Positions 51,514-62,610 of a DNA stretch of 64,000 nucleotides are shown here, piece after piece. Source of the DNA: an uncultured SAR86 cluster bacterium (lineage in GTDB: Bacteria; Pseudomonadota; Gammaproteobacteria; Magnimaribacterales; AG-339-G14); contig CACOBG010000001.1 of assembly GCA_902625415.1 (NCBI GenBank), forward strand, positions 124,001-188,000, read 5' to 3'. How positions within the stretch are numbered: position 1 is the first letter of the stretch; each line of letters starts with the position of its first letter. The notes under the pieces were generated by a model that saw only the letters and a list, made by a program, of their open reading frames with translations, did no database searches and was not told the origin of the DNA. Both the position numbers and the translations under genes were made by a program.

Positions 51514-52785
51514 TCACCTAATGATAGTGCTTTGATCGTCAGGTCCAGTGGAAATAATTTTTACAGGTACCTTACAAATATCCTCAATGTAAGAAATGAA
51601 ATCTATTGCCTCTTTCGGCAGCTCTTTATATTTTGTTAAATTCTTTGTTGGAGATTCCCATCCAGGGAAAGTTTCATAGATAGGTTTAACATTCTCTAAG
51701 TTCATGCATTCTCCGAAAACAGAATCATCGCTACCTTTATATGTCTTACAAATTTTTATCTCATCAAGGCCATCAAGCACATCTATTTTTGTGAGACAAA
51801 GTCCTGAGATACTATTTGTTTGAATTATCCTTTTCATAAGAACTGCATCAAACCATCCACATCTTCTTGGTCTGCCAGTAGTTGCGCCGATCTCCCCGCC
51901 TGTCTTGGCAATGTATTCTCCAAGTTCATCATAAATTTCTGTTGGCATCGGTCCTTCTCCAACACGAGTCACATAAGCTTTAACTACGCCCAAAATGTTA
52001 CCTACATCTAAAGGTCCGCAGCCTGCTCCAGCTGCTATGCCAGAAGGAGAACAATTGCTTGATGTCACAAATGGATAAGTACCCTGATCAATATCTAATA
52101 AAGTACCTTGAGCGCCTTCAAACAAAACTGATTTTTCTTCTGAATTGATTTTTTTTATTAGCATAGATATATCAGCAAGCATTGGTTTTATTTTTTCACC
52201 AAAAGCTAAGTTTTCATCTATAAGCCTATTCAAAGATAAGGCTTCTTTGCCAAAAAACTTCTCAATCGTAAAATTATAAAAGTCCAGGGTTTCTTCCAAT
52301 AAGGGTCTAAGATGGTTTTCATTAAGGGTATCAACAACTCTTATTGCTCTTCTAGCTACTTTGTCCTCATATGCTGGACCTATACCTCTTAAAGTAGTGC
52401 CAATGGTTTTTTGACTATTGGATTTTTCTTTATAAAGATCTATTAGCTGATGGTAAGGCTGAATCAAAACACATGCAGGGCTGATCTTTAATCTATCAGT
52501 TATGCCAGAAGTAACGTTGCTTATTTCATCAATTTCAGAAAAGAGAGCTTCATATGAAATAACAACTCCTTTTCCGATCAAGGATAACGAATCTTTATGA
52601 CAAATTGATGAGGGCAGTAAATGCAGAACAATTTTTTTTCCATCTACTATTAGAGTGTGACCAGCATTATGGCCACCTTGATATCTACAAGCAGCACCAA
52701 AATTACTTGCTAAATAATTTACAATTTTTCCTTTCCCTTCATCACCCCATTGCAATCCTAAAATAGCTGTGTTCGGAAAAGTCAT
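51514..52785 (-). CDS. purA: Adenylosuccinate synthetase
   Basis: GTP-dependent first step from IMP to AMP, 423 residues. It begins NTAILGLQWGDEGKGKIVN with the GTP-binding GDEGKGK, followed by YQGGHNAGHTL, RGIGPAYEDKVARRAIRV, EGAQGTLLDIDQGTYPFVTSSN (about 225-246) and GEIGATTGRPRRCGWFD. Length is normal. It follows hisZ by 2 bases; the hflK-hflC-hisZ-purA order is widespread in gammaproteobacteria. Confidence 0.97.
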   Translation of the reverse strand: MTFPNTAILGLQWGDEGKGKIVNYLASNFGAACRYQGGHNAGHTLIVDGKKIVLHLLPSSICHKDSLSLIGKGVVISYEALFSEIDEISNVTSGITDRLKISPACVLIQPYHQLIDLYKEKSNSQKTIGTTLRGIGPAYEDKVARRAIRVVDTLNENHLRPLLEETLDFYNFTIEKFFGKEALSLNRLIDENLAFGEKIKPMLADISMLIKKINSEEKSVLFEGAQGTLLDIDQGTYPFVTSSNCSPSGIAAGAGCGPLDVGNILGVVKAYVTRVGEGPMPTEIYDELGEYIAKTGGEIGATTGRPRRCGWFDAVLMKRIIQTNSISGLCLTKIDVLDGLDEIKICKTYKGSDDSVFGECMNLENVKPIYETFPGWESPTKNLTKYKELPKEAIDFISYIEDICKVPVKIISTGPDDQSTIIR

Positions 52786-52787
52786 CT

Positions 52788-53741
52788 TTATTTATTCAAC
52801 TTAGTAAGAGAAGAAACATTAACATCAAAACCAATTGCCTCACGAACAATATGATTTTGCATGCTTTTATATTGTCCACCTTTTGCAATGGAAAAGCCAA
52901 ATCCCAAAACGTGTACTGAAAATACTAAACCGGAATGGTAATCAAATCCTGGAAAATCAGAAAAATCTAAATGGTAATCAATTGAGACAGGTAAATTTTT
53001 AACAATTTTTTCTATTTTCCTCGCAGAAGCTTGAAAAACTTTATTTTTATGTTTTTTTAAATACTTGAGACATTCAATTTTGCCATTGACTTCCATAAGG
53101 TTTTTTATCTCAATTAAGCTTCTAGTACTCAAAGCTTTCGAATTGAAAAATTCTTCTAGATCTGTTTTTGACTTGGATGCGATGATTTTTTTTAATCTTC
53201 TATTTTCATTAAGGGACAAGTCCAGACCATTCAAGATTTCTGATAAAGGTTCTGTTCTGCCCAATGAAATTGTCATTTTATATTTCCCAGCTTTTTTTAA
53301 GCTGAGTAACATAAGTTTTATAAGATCTATTTCGTCTGTTATTGAAATTTTTCCAAAAATTTCTACACCAGTTTTGAAGGCAATTTTTGATTTTGTTAAT
53401 GAGTCTTTTGTTTTTCTGAGAGTTTCACCAAAGTAGCAGTATTTCTTTTTGTCTCTGGTGCCTTGTTGAAGGTCTATCCTTGCTATTTGCTGAGAGATAT
53501 CAGGCCTTATTGAAATATTTTTTAGATTTTCATCAGAAAAACTATAAGCGTAATCCCTAAGAGATTCATTAAAGTTTCCGCCTATAATCTCAGAAAACTC
53601 AACGAGAGAAGGAACAACAAGTTCACAGTTGTTTTTGTAAAAAAAATTCAGAAAAAGTGAACGAAGCTTTTCAAGCTCTTCAGCTCTAACACCTACAAAA
53701 TCTTCCGTTCCATCTGGAAGACCTAAGTTGGAAGCAGACAT
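52788..53741 (-). CDS. hisZ: ATP phosphoribosyltransferase regulatory subunit
   Basis: A histidyl-tRNA synthetase-like protein without aminoacylation that regulates the short form of HisG. The 317 residues contain LPDGTEDFVGVRAEELEKLR, VPSLVEFSEII, SIRPDISQQIARI, YFGETLRK and a C-terminal DFPGFDYHSGLVFSVHV. It is shorter than the usual 380-390, with truncation in the C-terminal region. The class II motifs 1 and 2 are recognizable but the tRNA anticodon domain is missing, as expected. hisG is not in the window. Confidence 0.88.
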   Translation of the reverse strand: MSASNLGLPDGTEDFVGVRAEELEKLRSLFLNFFYKNNCELVVPSLVEFSEIIGGNFNESLRDYAYSFSDENLKNISIRPDISQQIARIDLQQGTRDKKKYCYFGETLRKTKDSLTKSKIAFKTGVEIFGKISITDEIDLIKLMLLSLKKAGKYKMTISLGRTEPLSEILNGLDLSLNENRRLKKIIASKSKTDLEEFFNSKALSTRSLIEIKNLMEVNGKIECLKYLKKHKNKVFQASARKIEKIVKNLPVSIDYHLDFSDFPGFDYHSGLVFSVHVLGFGFSIAKGGQYKSMQNHIVREAIGFDVNVSSLTKLNK

Positions 53742-53747
53742 TTTAAA

Positions 53748-54632
53748 TTATTCGGTTTTTTTTCCTTTAGAACTATCTAAGTACTTAAAGAAATCACTGT
53801 CAGGATCAATAAGAAGTACATCAGATTTATTTTCAAAAGTAGATTGATAAGCTTTTAAACTTCTAGTGAATTCATAAAATTCTGGATCCTTGTTATAGGC
53901 GTCAGCATAAATACCAGTAGCTTTGGCATCACCATTTCCTCTGAGTTCTTCTGCTTTTTTATAGGCTTCTGCGAGAATAATTGTTCTTTCACGATCTGCA
54001 TTTGCTCTGATACCTTCTGCAATTTCTGTACCTTGCGCACGAAGCTCTTGAGCTAGCCTCTCTCTTTCAGTTCTCATTCTGTTATAAACAGATTCGTTTA
54101 CCTCGGTTGGTAATTCAATTTTTTTAACTCTTACATCTAAAACTTCAATTCCGAGTTCACCGCCTGCTACAGTATTCAAGTCAGTAGTTAAAATATTCAT
54201 CAATTCGTCTCGTTCGCCAGAAACTACCTCTTGGACAGTTCTAGTACCAAATTGGTTCCTAAGACCCTCATCCACCCTTTGGGTCAACAAGGTCCTCATT
54301 GCGCTTAATTGTCCTCCAGATGAAGTTATATAAAACTGCTCATTATTCGTAATGCGCCATTTAACAAAAGCATCAACAATAAGTCTCTTCTTTTCCGCTG
54401 TAAAATACGGCTGAGGAAGAGCATCAAGTGTTAAAACTCTCGAATCAAATTTTTTTACTGTGTGATAGATCGGCACTTTAAAATGTAGACCTGGATTAAT
54501 TACAGGCTCAACAATTTCACCAAATCTAAGCAAAATTGCAGTTTGTTTGTCATTTACTATATAAATGGCATTGCTAAGAATTACGATAATAATCAAAGCA
54601 ATGATTCCTATATTTAGATTCAATGACTTCAT
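53748..54632 (-). CDS. hflC: HflC membrane protease modulator
   Basis: SPFH-domain protein that with HflK forms a periplasm-facing cage around FtsH. The 294 residues have a single N-terminal membrane anchor (about 6-26), then the SPFH domain (VNDKQTAILLRFGEIVEPV, ALPQPYFTAEKKRLIVDAFVKWRI given here in part) and a long coiled coil (about 190-255). It follows hflK with one base between and precedes hisZ. Confidence 0.95.
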   Translation of the reverse strand: MKSLNLNIGIIALIIIVILSNAIYIVNDKQTAILLRFGEIVEPVINPGLHFKVPIYHTVKKFDSRVLTLDALPQPYFTAEKKRLIVDAFVKWRITNNEQFYITSSGGQLSAMRTLLTQRVDEGLRNQFGTRTVQEVVSGERDELMNILTTDLNTVAGGELGIEVLDVRVKKIELPTEVNESVYNRMRTERERLAQELRAQGTEIAEGIRANADRERTIILAEAYKKAEELRGNGDAKATGIYADAYNKDPEFYEFTRSLKAYQSTFENKSDVLLIDPDSDFFKYLDSSKGKKTE

Positions 54633-54633
54633 A

Positions 54634-55776
54634 TTACCTTCGATCTTGTCTTCTTCTTAATTCTTCGATAACTCGGTCAGTAATTTCTTGGATGTCTGAC
54701 CCAAGGGTAGTGGGAGATGTAGATGATGGATTTTCATCTCTAGATCTTCTGTTGGGATCTAATGAGGCAGCTGCAATTTGGTCTAAGGGTAAATATAAAA
54801 TGTTGTTACCCTCTTTAACGTCAATCATCACTTTGGTACTGCTATTCATGACAGACTGAACTGCATCTAAATATAATCTTTGTCTAGTAACTTCAGGAGA
54901 TTTTGAATATTCAACCAGGAGTTGATCAAATCTTGAGGCTTCACCTTGAGCTTCAGATATTACTTTTTGTTTGTATCCTTCAGCATCTTCAAGGGCTCTT
55001 TTGGCTTCACCCCTCGCTATAGGAACAACTTCATTTGCATATGTCTCAGCCTCATTTCTAAGCCTGACTTCGTCTTCCCTTGCTTTTACCACATCATCAA
55101 AAGCTTCTTTTACTGCATCAGGAGGCCTTGATTCTCTAATTGATACTGCTACGACTTCAATACCAGTTTTGTAAGTATCTAACCTAGTTTGTAATCTAGA
55201 CTTAACATCCATGGCTATTTGCTCCCTACCTACTGTCAAGGTGCTATCCATAGTGGTGCTTCCCACAACATGTCTTAATTCTGCTTCGGAAGCTTGAGCT
55301 AAACTGTCTTCAGGAGCCGATGCTTCAAGAAGAAAAAATACCGGGTTGGAGCGTTTATATTGAACTGCAACCTCAACGTTAACAATATTCTCATCCTTTG
55401 TGAGCATTGAAGAATTCGTAGTATGTGTAAATAGTTTTTCGGTGTTAACAATAAATCTGTTATCGATAAAGGGAGGATTCCAATGAATCCCAGGTCCCTT
55501 GGTGGTTGAATATTTTCCGAATCTCAAAATGACAGCCTCTTCTTGAGCATCAACTGTATAAATCCCAAAGGCTGAATATAAAAATACTACAGCAATTAAA
55601 ATTGAAGGTAGGATTTTTTTTATACCTCCACCTCCACTTCCAGAGCCGCCTCCAAAAATTGAATTAATTTGAGCTCTGAATTTTTTGATTAGTTCATCAA
55701 TATCAGGGGGAGGATTATTATTTCTACCCCACGGATCTCTAGAGCCATTGTTATTTCCTTGATCATTCCATGACAT
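54634..55776 (-). CDS. hflK: HflK membrane protease modulator
   Basis: Partner of HflC in the FtsH-HflKC complex, 380 residues. The N-terminal cytoplasmic part is rich in Asn, Gly and Pro (WGRNNNPPPDIDELIK, FGGGSGSGGGG), followed by one membrane helix (about 56-75), the SPFH domain (EAVILRFGKYSTTKGPGIHW) and a C-terminal coiled coil. In E. coli hfq and hflX come between miaA and hflK; here only a 36-base gap separates miaA and hflK. Confidence 0.95.
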   Translation of the reverse strand: MSWNDQGNNNGSRDPWGRNNNPPPDIDELIKKFRAQINSIFGGGSGSGGGGIKKILPSILIAVVFLYSAFGIYTVDAQEEAVILRFGKYSTTKGPGIHWNPPFIDNRFIVNTEKLFTHTTNSSMLTKDENIVNVEVAVQYKRSNPVFFLLEASAPEDSLAQASEAELRHVVGSTTMDSTLTVGREQIAMDVKSRLQTRLDTYKTGIEVVAVSIRESRPPDAVKEAFDDVVKAREDEVRLRNEAETYANEVVPIARGEAKRALEDAEGYKQKVISEAQGEASRFDQLLVEYSKSPEVTRQRLYLDAVQSVMNSSTKVMIDVKEGNNILYLPLDQIAAASLDPNRRSRDENPSSTSPTTLGSDIQEITDRVIEELRRRQDRR

Positions 55777-55812
55777 GTGGCCATTCTAAGTTGTTAATTG
55801 CAATAATGGAAT

Positions 55813-56721
55813 TCAATTTTTGATGATAGATAGAATCTTCATAACCTTATCATCATCATCTGAAAAAAGTGTCTCATCCAAATCGAATTTTTTGAGCCAA
55901 GTAATTTGTCTTTTTGCAAGCTGATAGGTAGCGTTGGTCGCTAATTCGATCATTTCCTCAAAAGAAGTCTTATCTTGCAAGAAATCTACCACTTGTTTGT
56001 AACCTACTGTGTTAAGGACTTTTATCCTTTTTCCACCACCGCGTTCCAGTATGGTTTTCGTTTCTTCGATGAGGCCTAATTCAAGCATTTTTTTGAATCT
56101 TTCTTTTAGTTGATTTTTAAAAGATTTTTTGTTTCTGGGAATAATCGCAAAAGTGAATTTTTGATAATCCTCAATCACACTTTTTTCTTTCATTGTTTTA
56201 AGCTTGCTAAAAGTATTTTTGGATAAATGATTAACTTCCAATGCTCTAAGTATTCTTTGTGAGTCGCTAGCTTTTATTAACCTTGCTGCATCAGGATCTA
56301 TTACTTCAAGTCTTTCATGCATAAATTTCCAGCCTTTATTTTTGGCTTCTTCTTCGAGTTTTTTTCTGAATTGAATATTTTTTTCTGGCAACTTTGATAT
56401 GCCATTGAATAGAGAATAAAAGTACATCATGGTTCCTCCAACAAATAAAAGATCTTCTTTGAAATCGCAAAACTGATTTGAAATTTCATTGAGAAAATCT
56501 TTTACTGAAAAGTCATCCTCTGGGTCTAAATAATCTATTAAGCCATGATGAATTTTATCTAAAATCTTTTGATTAGGTTTGCTACTTCCAATATTCGCCC
56601 CTTTGTATATCTGAACAGAATCTACGCTTATTATTTTTGTTGGAAAGTGTTTATTAATTTCTATGGCAAGTTCGGTTTTTCCACAATGTGTGGGTCCTAA
56701 AATAGAAATTGCTTTCTTCAT
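55813..56721 (-). CDS. miaA: tRNA dimethylallyltransferase
   Basis: Adds the isopentenyl group to A37 of tRNAs that read UNN codons, including the tRNA-Leu(TAA) and tRNA-Cys in this window. The 302 residues have the P-loop GPTHCGKTEL (usual GPTASGKT), ISVDSVQIYKGANIGSSKP, GLIDYLDPEDDFS, FVGGTMMYFYSLFNG and a C-terminal ATYQLAKRQITWLKKF. The two P-loop substitutions (Ala-Ser to His-Cys) leave the essential Gly-Lys-Thr. It is divergent from the acyl-CoA synthetase gene. Confidence 0.95.
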   Translation of the reverse strand: MKKAISILGPTHCGKTELAIEINKHFPTKIISVDSVQIYKGANIGSSKPNQKILDKIHHGLIDYLDPEDDFSVKDFLNEISNQFCDFKEDLLFVGGTMMYFYSLFNGISKLPEKNIQFRKKLEEEAKNKGWKFMHERLEVIDPDAARLIKASDSQRILRALEVNHLSKNTFSKLKTMKEKSVIEDYQKFTFAIIPRNKKSFKNQLKERFKKMLELGLIEETKTILERGGGKRIKVLNTVGYKQVVDFLQDKTSFEEMIELATNATYQLAKRQITWLKKFDLDETLFSDDDDKVMKILSIIKN

Positions 56722-56742
56722 GTTTTTTTGGTTTTATTTTAG

Positions 56743-56748
56743 GATAAT
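56743..56748 (+). promoter_or_regulatory. Acyl-CoA synthetase -10 element
   Basis: GATAAT precedes the acyl-CoA synthetase gene. The start point near 56755 leaves a leader of about 16 bases containing AAAGGGAG (56757-56764), a strong ribosome site 7 bases before the ATG. The -35 is weak. Confidence 0.4.
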
Positions 56749-56770
56749 TAGTACTTAAAGGGAGATAAAG

Positions 56771-58746
<1,976 letters not shown>

Positions 58747-58803
58747 TCATACACCCTTCTTATAGAAAAAAATAATTACTTTTTATTAGGTAAATAATCT
58801 TCA

Positions 58804-58819
58804 AACCTAAATATAGGTT
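58804..58819 (-). repeat. Short inverted repeat at the waaA stop
   Basis: AACCTA, loop AATA, TAGGTT: a perfect 6-bp stem with a 4-base loop that overlaps the first two bases of the waaA stop codon. It is AT-rich and only a short TTTGAAGATT follows on the minus strand, so it would be a weak terminator at best. Confidence 0.4.
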
Positions 58820-60044
58820 ATAAAGAGAGATGTTTGAAAGCTCTTAGAGATGCTCCCATTCTGTGTTTGAGATAGTCATCAGTCTTTTCATAAATTTGAT
58901 TTGAAACTGAATTTAATTGTTCTTCCCAGATCAACTTTAGTTGCTCTGCTGAATTACCTACTTTAAGAATATCCATTTCGATAAGATCTTCTGCAATTTC
59001 TTGAAAATTGTAAAAACTTTCACCAGAAGAGATTGGGAGTGAAAACTTTAATGCTTCTAAAAAGTTTTGGCCTCCACGTGGAATCAAGCTTCCCCCAATA
59101 AAGGCAATATTAGCTTGAGAAAATAAGCTTTCAAGATATCCAATTTCATCAATCAAATTTATTGTGTTTGACAAATCTATTTTTAAATTATTTTTAGAAA
59201 ATAGCGAAGGATTTATGCCCAATTTTTTTAAATCTTTGATGATTTTAGATGCCCGTTCAGGATGTCTTGGAACTAAAACTAAAATAGCATGTTCGTTATT
59301 TAACATCGAAAAAGCTTTGACTAAAATTTTTTCTTCGGGATCATGAGTGCTTGCACAAATTATTAACTTTTTTCCTTTATTTTTAAAATTATCTCTTTCG
59401 TTTGGTATAGATAAAGAATCAAACTTGAAAGAATAATCTTTAATGACTCTGTCTTTGTTCACGCCAAGCTCGATAAATCTTTTTAAGTCTTTATTTCCTT
59501 GGCAAATAGTAAAATCTAGTTTAGAAAAAACATTATCAAGAATTGGCATAACTAATTTATATCTATTGAAAGATTTTTCCGACATTCTGCCGTTGACTAG
59601 AAAAACTTTTCTTTTTTGTACATGCAAAAGGTTTATGAGGTTAGGCCATATTTCCGTCTCCAAAATGAAGGTAATTTCTGGCTTCCAGTTTTTAAGGAAT
59701 CTTTTAATAAAGAATTTCAAATCAAAAGGCATGTATTGATGTAATACCGAATCACCATAGAGCCTTTTGATTGTCTCGGAACCAGTTTGCGTAGTACAAG
59801 TAATTAATGTTTGATGATCTGGAAATCTTTTTTTTATTTCCTCAATAAATTTTCTACTTGCAAGAACTTCTCCTACTGAAACCGCATGAATCAGAATGAT
59901 TGGTTTAGAACTTTTTTTCCCTCCATAAATAGAAAACTTTTCCATAATCCTTTTTGGATTTTCGCCAAACTTGAGGGATTTATATAAGCTCCTAAAAAAA
60001 ATAAGAGGAAAGAGTATTATCAAGAAAAAATTATAAACTTTCAT
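58818..60044 (-). CDS. waaA: 3-deoxy-D-manno-octulosonic acid (Kdo) transferase
   Basis: Adds Kdo to lipid A precursor on the inner membrane. From ATG 60044 it has 408 residues: an N-terminal membrane anchor (MKVYNFFLIILFPLIFF), GT-B N-domain with IHAVSVGEVLASRKFI and its catalytic glutamate, TTQTGSETIKR, LETEIWPNLI and the C-domain with IFIGGSL-like IAFIGGSLIPRGGQNFLEAL. A longer frame to 60161 is rejected because it would overlap the divergent acyltransferase gene and lacks family similarity. Number of Kdo residues added is unknown. Confidence 0.93.
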   Translation of the reverse strand: MKVYNFFLIILFPLIFFRSLYKSLKFGENPKRIMEKFSIYGGKKSSKPIILIHAVSVGEVLASRKFIEEIKKRFPDHQTLITCTTQTGSETIKRLYGDSVLHQYMPFDLKFFIKRFLKNWKPEITFILETEIWPNLINLLHVQKRKVFLVNGRMSEKSFNRYKLVMPILDNVFSKLDFTICQGNKDLKRFIELGVNKDRVIKDYSFKFDSLSIPNERDNFKNKGKKLIICASTHDPEEKILVKAFSMLNNEHAILVLVPRHPERASKIIKDLKKLGINPSLFSKNNLKIDLSNTINLIDEIGYLESLFSQANIAFIGGSLIPRGGQNFLEALKFSLPISSGESFYNFQEIAEDLIEMDILKVGNSAEQLKLIWEEQLNSVSNQIYEKTDDYLKHRMGASLRAFKHLSL

Positions 60045-60092
60045 TATTGGTGATTTTCTTATTTGTACTATGAATAAGCAAATCGTTAAAAG

Positions 60093-60098
60093 TATAAT
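60093..60098 (+). promoter_or_regulatory. Acyltransferase -10 element
   Basis: A perfect TATAAT ends 10 bases before ATG 60109, predicting a start point about 4 bases upstream of it. This supports 60109 over the upstream ATG at 60070. No clear -35 and no ribosome site. Confidence 0.5.
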
Positions 60099-60108
60099 CT
60101 TATTAAAA

Positions 60109-60993
60109 ATGGAAATTCTCTTAAAAACATTCCTTTGGCTTCTAAGCCTTATTCCTTTCAAAGTTCAAATGTTCCTTGGGAAAATTCTTGGGAAGATTTT
60201 GTACAAATTACTCTCTAAAAGAAGAAAGGTTGTAACTTGGAACATATACAAATGTTTCCCAGATTTTAATAAAGACGATATTACCAAACTTGCTAAGGAT
60301 AATTTTACAAGACTTGGTCAAGGTATTTTTGAGATCTGTAACTCTTATTTTTGGTCAGACAAGAAATATTTGAAAAGACTTAAAAATATAGAGGAATTAC
60401 AAGCAAAGATAGATGCAATCAAAAATTCCAAAAATCTTTTATTAGTTCCACATACTGGAAATATTGATTTTGTGGTAAGAGCTCCTTCTTTATTTATGAA
60501 GGTGAATGGTATGCAGAGATCAGCAGAAAATAAAATTTGGGATAAAATTATGACTGAAGGAAGAAAAAAATTTATAAACGAACTTTTTCTGCCAAACGAA
60601 GGGAGGAAGCTTCTAAAAGCTCTAAACAAAGGAGATTCGGTTTTATATTTACCAGATCAAGATTATGGTTATAAAAAATCTATCTTTTTAGATTTTTTTA
60701 ATCATAAGGCTTTGACTGTTATTTTTCCGTCACTATTAGTTAAAAGAACCCGTTGCAAAGTATTCTTATTAACACTTGTAAAGGAAGGTGACTTCTATAA
60801 AGCAGACATAGAACAATTAATGCTTACAGGAGAAAGCATTGAAGAAGATCTTAAGATTGTTAACTCTGCTATAGAAAATTTTGCTCAAAATCATAAATCA
60901 GAATATTTTTGGATCCATAGAAGATTTAAAAATCGACCCGAAGGAGAAAAAAACTTCTATCCTGATAGTGCATTAAGAAAAGAATGGTTATAA
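60109..60993 (+). CDS. lpxL: Lipid A biosynthesis acyltransferase (LpxL/HtrB family)
   Basis: Adds a secondary acyl chain to Kdo-lipid A. From ATG 60109 it has 294 residues with an N-terminal membrane helix (LLKTFLWLLSLIPF), the catalytic H-x4-D motif in LVPHTGNIDFVV and the DQDYG motif in LPDQDYGYKKSIF (DQDHG in E. coli). The choice between LpxL and LpxM cannot be made by eye. An ATG at 60070 would add 13 residues. It is divergent from waaA and its last 6 bases overlap panC. Confidence 0.88.
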   Translation: MEILLKTFLWLLSLIPFKVQMFLGKILGKILYKLLSKRRKVVTWNIYKCFPDFNKDDITKLAKDNFTRLGQGIFEICNSYFWSDKKYLKRLKNIEELQAKIDAIKNSKNLLLVPHTGNIDFVVRAPSLFMKVNGMQRSAENKIWDKIMTEGRKKFINELFLPNEGRKLLKALNKGDSVLYLPDQDYGYKKSIFLDFFNHKALTVIFPSLLVKRTRCKVFLLTLVKEGDFYKADIEQLMLTGESIEEDLKIVNSAIENFAQNHKSEYFWIHRRFKNRPEGEKNFYPDSALRKEWL

Positions 60994-61797
60994 AGAAACA
61001 AGAATATTATCAATCAATCTAACTTTTTTGTAATTTACAGCAACTGCTATCAAGATTTTATTTGTTCTTTCAGAAATTTCTGAGAGATTGTCTGCATCTA
61101 AAATTTTTAAATAATCCATTTCAAAGCCAGCGTTTTGTAAAAAATCAGTTGCTTGTTTTGTCGCAATTTTTACGGAAGAAGTTTTTAAAGATTCAGCTGT
61201 TTTTTTAATACAAGAATAAATCTTTCCGCAATACTCCCTGTCATCCTTTGACAGGTAATTATTTCTTGATGACATTGCTAATCCTGAATTTTCTCTTATT
61301 ATTGGAAGGGAAATAATATCTGTTCTGAGTTTTTTTCTATGAACATAATCTCTAATAATTAATTGTTGTTGATAATCCTTTAGCCCAAATAAACACGCAT
61401 TGGGTTTTATTAATCTCAGGAACTTATCTATTATGGTTAGTACTCCGTGAAAATGTGTTGGTCTAGATAGACCGCACAAAACATCAGAGAAATTGGGATT
61501 AATGATTTCTAGATTTTCTGCAAAATTTGGTTCTGGCAGAAACAGATAATTGCATTCCAAATCCTCTAAGATTTCAATATCTTTATCGAGAGTTTTTGGA
61601 TAGCTAGCAAAATCTTCATTTTTTCCAAATTGCAAAGGATTTACAAAAATTGAGGCGATAACCTCAGAATAATTTTCCTTTGCAAATTTAATTAGAGATA
61701 AGTGGCCTTCATGAAGATTGCCCATTGTAGGAACAAAAGCAAAAGGATTTTGAAAATTTATAGAGTTTAGTGCACTGCTAGACTTTACTATTACCAT
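60988..61797 (-). CDS. panC: Pantoate-beta-alanine ligase
   Basis: ATP-dependent last step of pantothenate synthesis, 269 residues (E. coli 283). The HIGH-type motif is FVPTMGNLHEGHLSL, then SIFVNPLQFGKNEDFASYPKTL (about 49-70), FGLKDYQQQLIIRDYV and ENSGLAMSSRNNYLS (the KMSKS equivalent). It follows panB by 9 bases. Beta-alanine supply (panD) is not in the window. Confidence 0.95.
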   Translation of the reverse strand: MVIVKSSSALNSINFQNPFAFVPTMGNLHEGHLSLIKFAKENYSEVIASIFVNPLQFGKNEDFASYPKTLDKDIEILEDLECNYLFLPEPNFAENLEIINPNFSDVLCGLSRPTHFHGVLTIIDKFLRLIKPNACLFGLKDYQQQLIIRDYVHRKKLRTDIISLPIIRENSGLAMSSRNNYLSKDDREYCGKIYSCIKKTAESLKTSSVKIATKQATDFLQNAGFEMDYLKILDADNLSEISERTNKILIAVAVNYKKVRLIDNILVSL

Positions 61798-61806
61798 TTA
61801 AATTTT

Positions 61807-62610
61807 TTAAAAAGAATTATCAGCAGATGGAAATTTTAAACTTTTGACTTCTGAAACATATTTTTCAAATGCTTCGAAAATTGAATTAGATTCATTCATG
61901 AAATTTTTTACAAATTTAGGTTGAGGCTGGTCATCCCAGGAGTAAGCCCCAATTGCATCATAGCAAACCATTATTTGACCATCGGTAGCAGAGCCTGCTC
62001 CAATTCCTATTGTTGGAATTTTAAGGCTAGACGATATCTCTTCTGCGAGACTTGCAGGAACGCATTCCAACAAAATAATTTCCGCTCCAGCATTCTCAAG
62101 TTGCTTAGCTTCAGACAAAATCCTATTTTTGTCTTGAAGATCTCTACCCTGCACATAATATCCTCCCAGCCTATTGATTGATTGAGGAGTGAGGCCTAAA
62201 TGAGCACATACTGGAATACCTCTTTGAGACAAAAGTTCAGTTGTTTTTAGAATCCATTCACCTCCTTCAACTTTTACAGAATTTGCTCCAGCTTGCATCA
62301 AGCGCATTGCGTTGTCGTAAGCAAGGTTTTCTGTTGCATAACTCATAAATGGCATGTCCGCCATTATATGACTTCCTATATTTCCTCTTTTCACACATCT
62401 AAGATGATACAAAAGATCCTCCATAGAAACAGGTATTGTGGAATCATGACCTTGCACAACCATCCCTAAAGAGTCTCCAACTAAAATCAACTCTACCCCT
62501 GCTTTAGACATTAATTCAGATAAAGATGCATCGTATGCAGTTAAACAAGCAAATTTAGTTTTTTTCTTTTTATGATTTCTAAAATCATCGATGGTGATAC
62601 TTTTAATCAT
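61807..62610 (-). CDS. panB: 3-methyl-2-oxobutanoate hydroxymethyltransferase
   Basis: Makes ketopantoate from 2-oxoisovalerate and methylene-THF. The 267 residues have FACLTAYDASLSELMSKAG near the start, LVGDSLGMVVQGHDSTIPV with metal-binding aspartate, DMPFMSY, VKVEGG and IGIGAGSATDGQIMV. Length is normal. It overlaps the hydrolase gene by 8 bases and heads a panB-panC unit. Confidence 0.96.
   Translation of the reverse strand: MIKSITIDDFRNHKKKKTKFACLTAYDASLSELMSKAGVELILVGDSLGMVVQGHDSTIPVSMEDLLYHLRCVKRGNIGSHIMADMPFMSYATENLAYDNAMRLMQAGANSVKVEGGEWILKTTELLSQRGIPVCAHLGLTPQSINRLGGYYVQGRDLQDKNRILSEAKQLENAGAEIILLECVPASLAEEISSSLKIPTIGIGAGSATDGQIMVCYDAIGAYSWDDQPQPKFVKNFMNESNSIFEAFEKYVSEVKSLKFPSADNSF

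Noticed and set aside
60045-60161. Longer waaA start at 60161
   Set aside because: The extra 39 codons overlap the divergent acyltransferase gene, do not resemble Kdo transferases, and MKVYNFFLIILF at 60044 is a normal membrane-anchor start.
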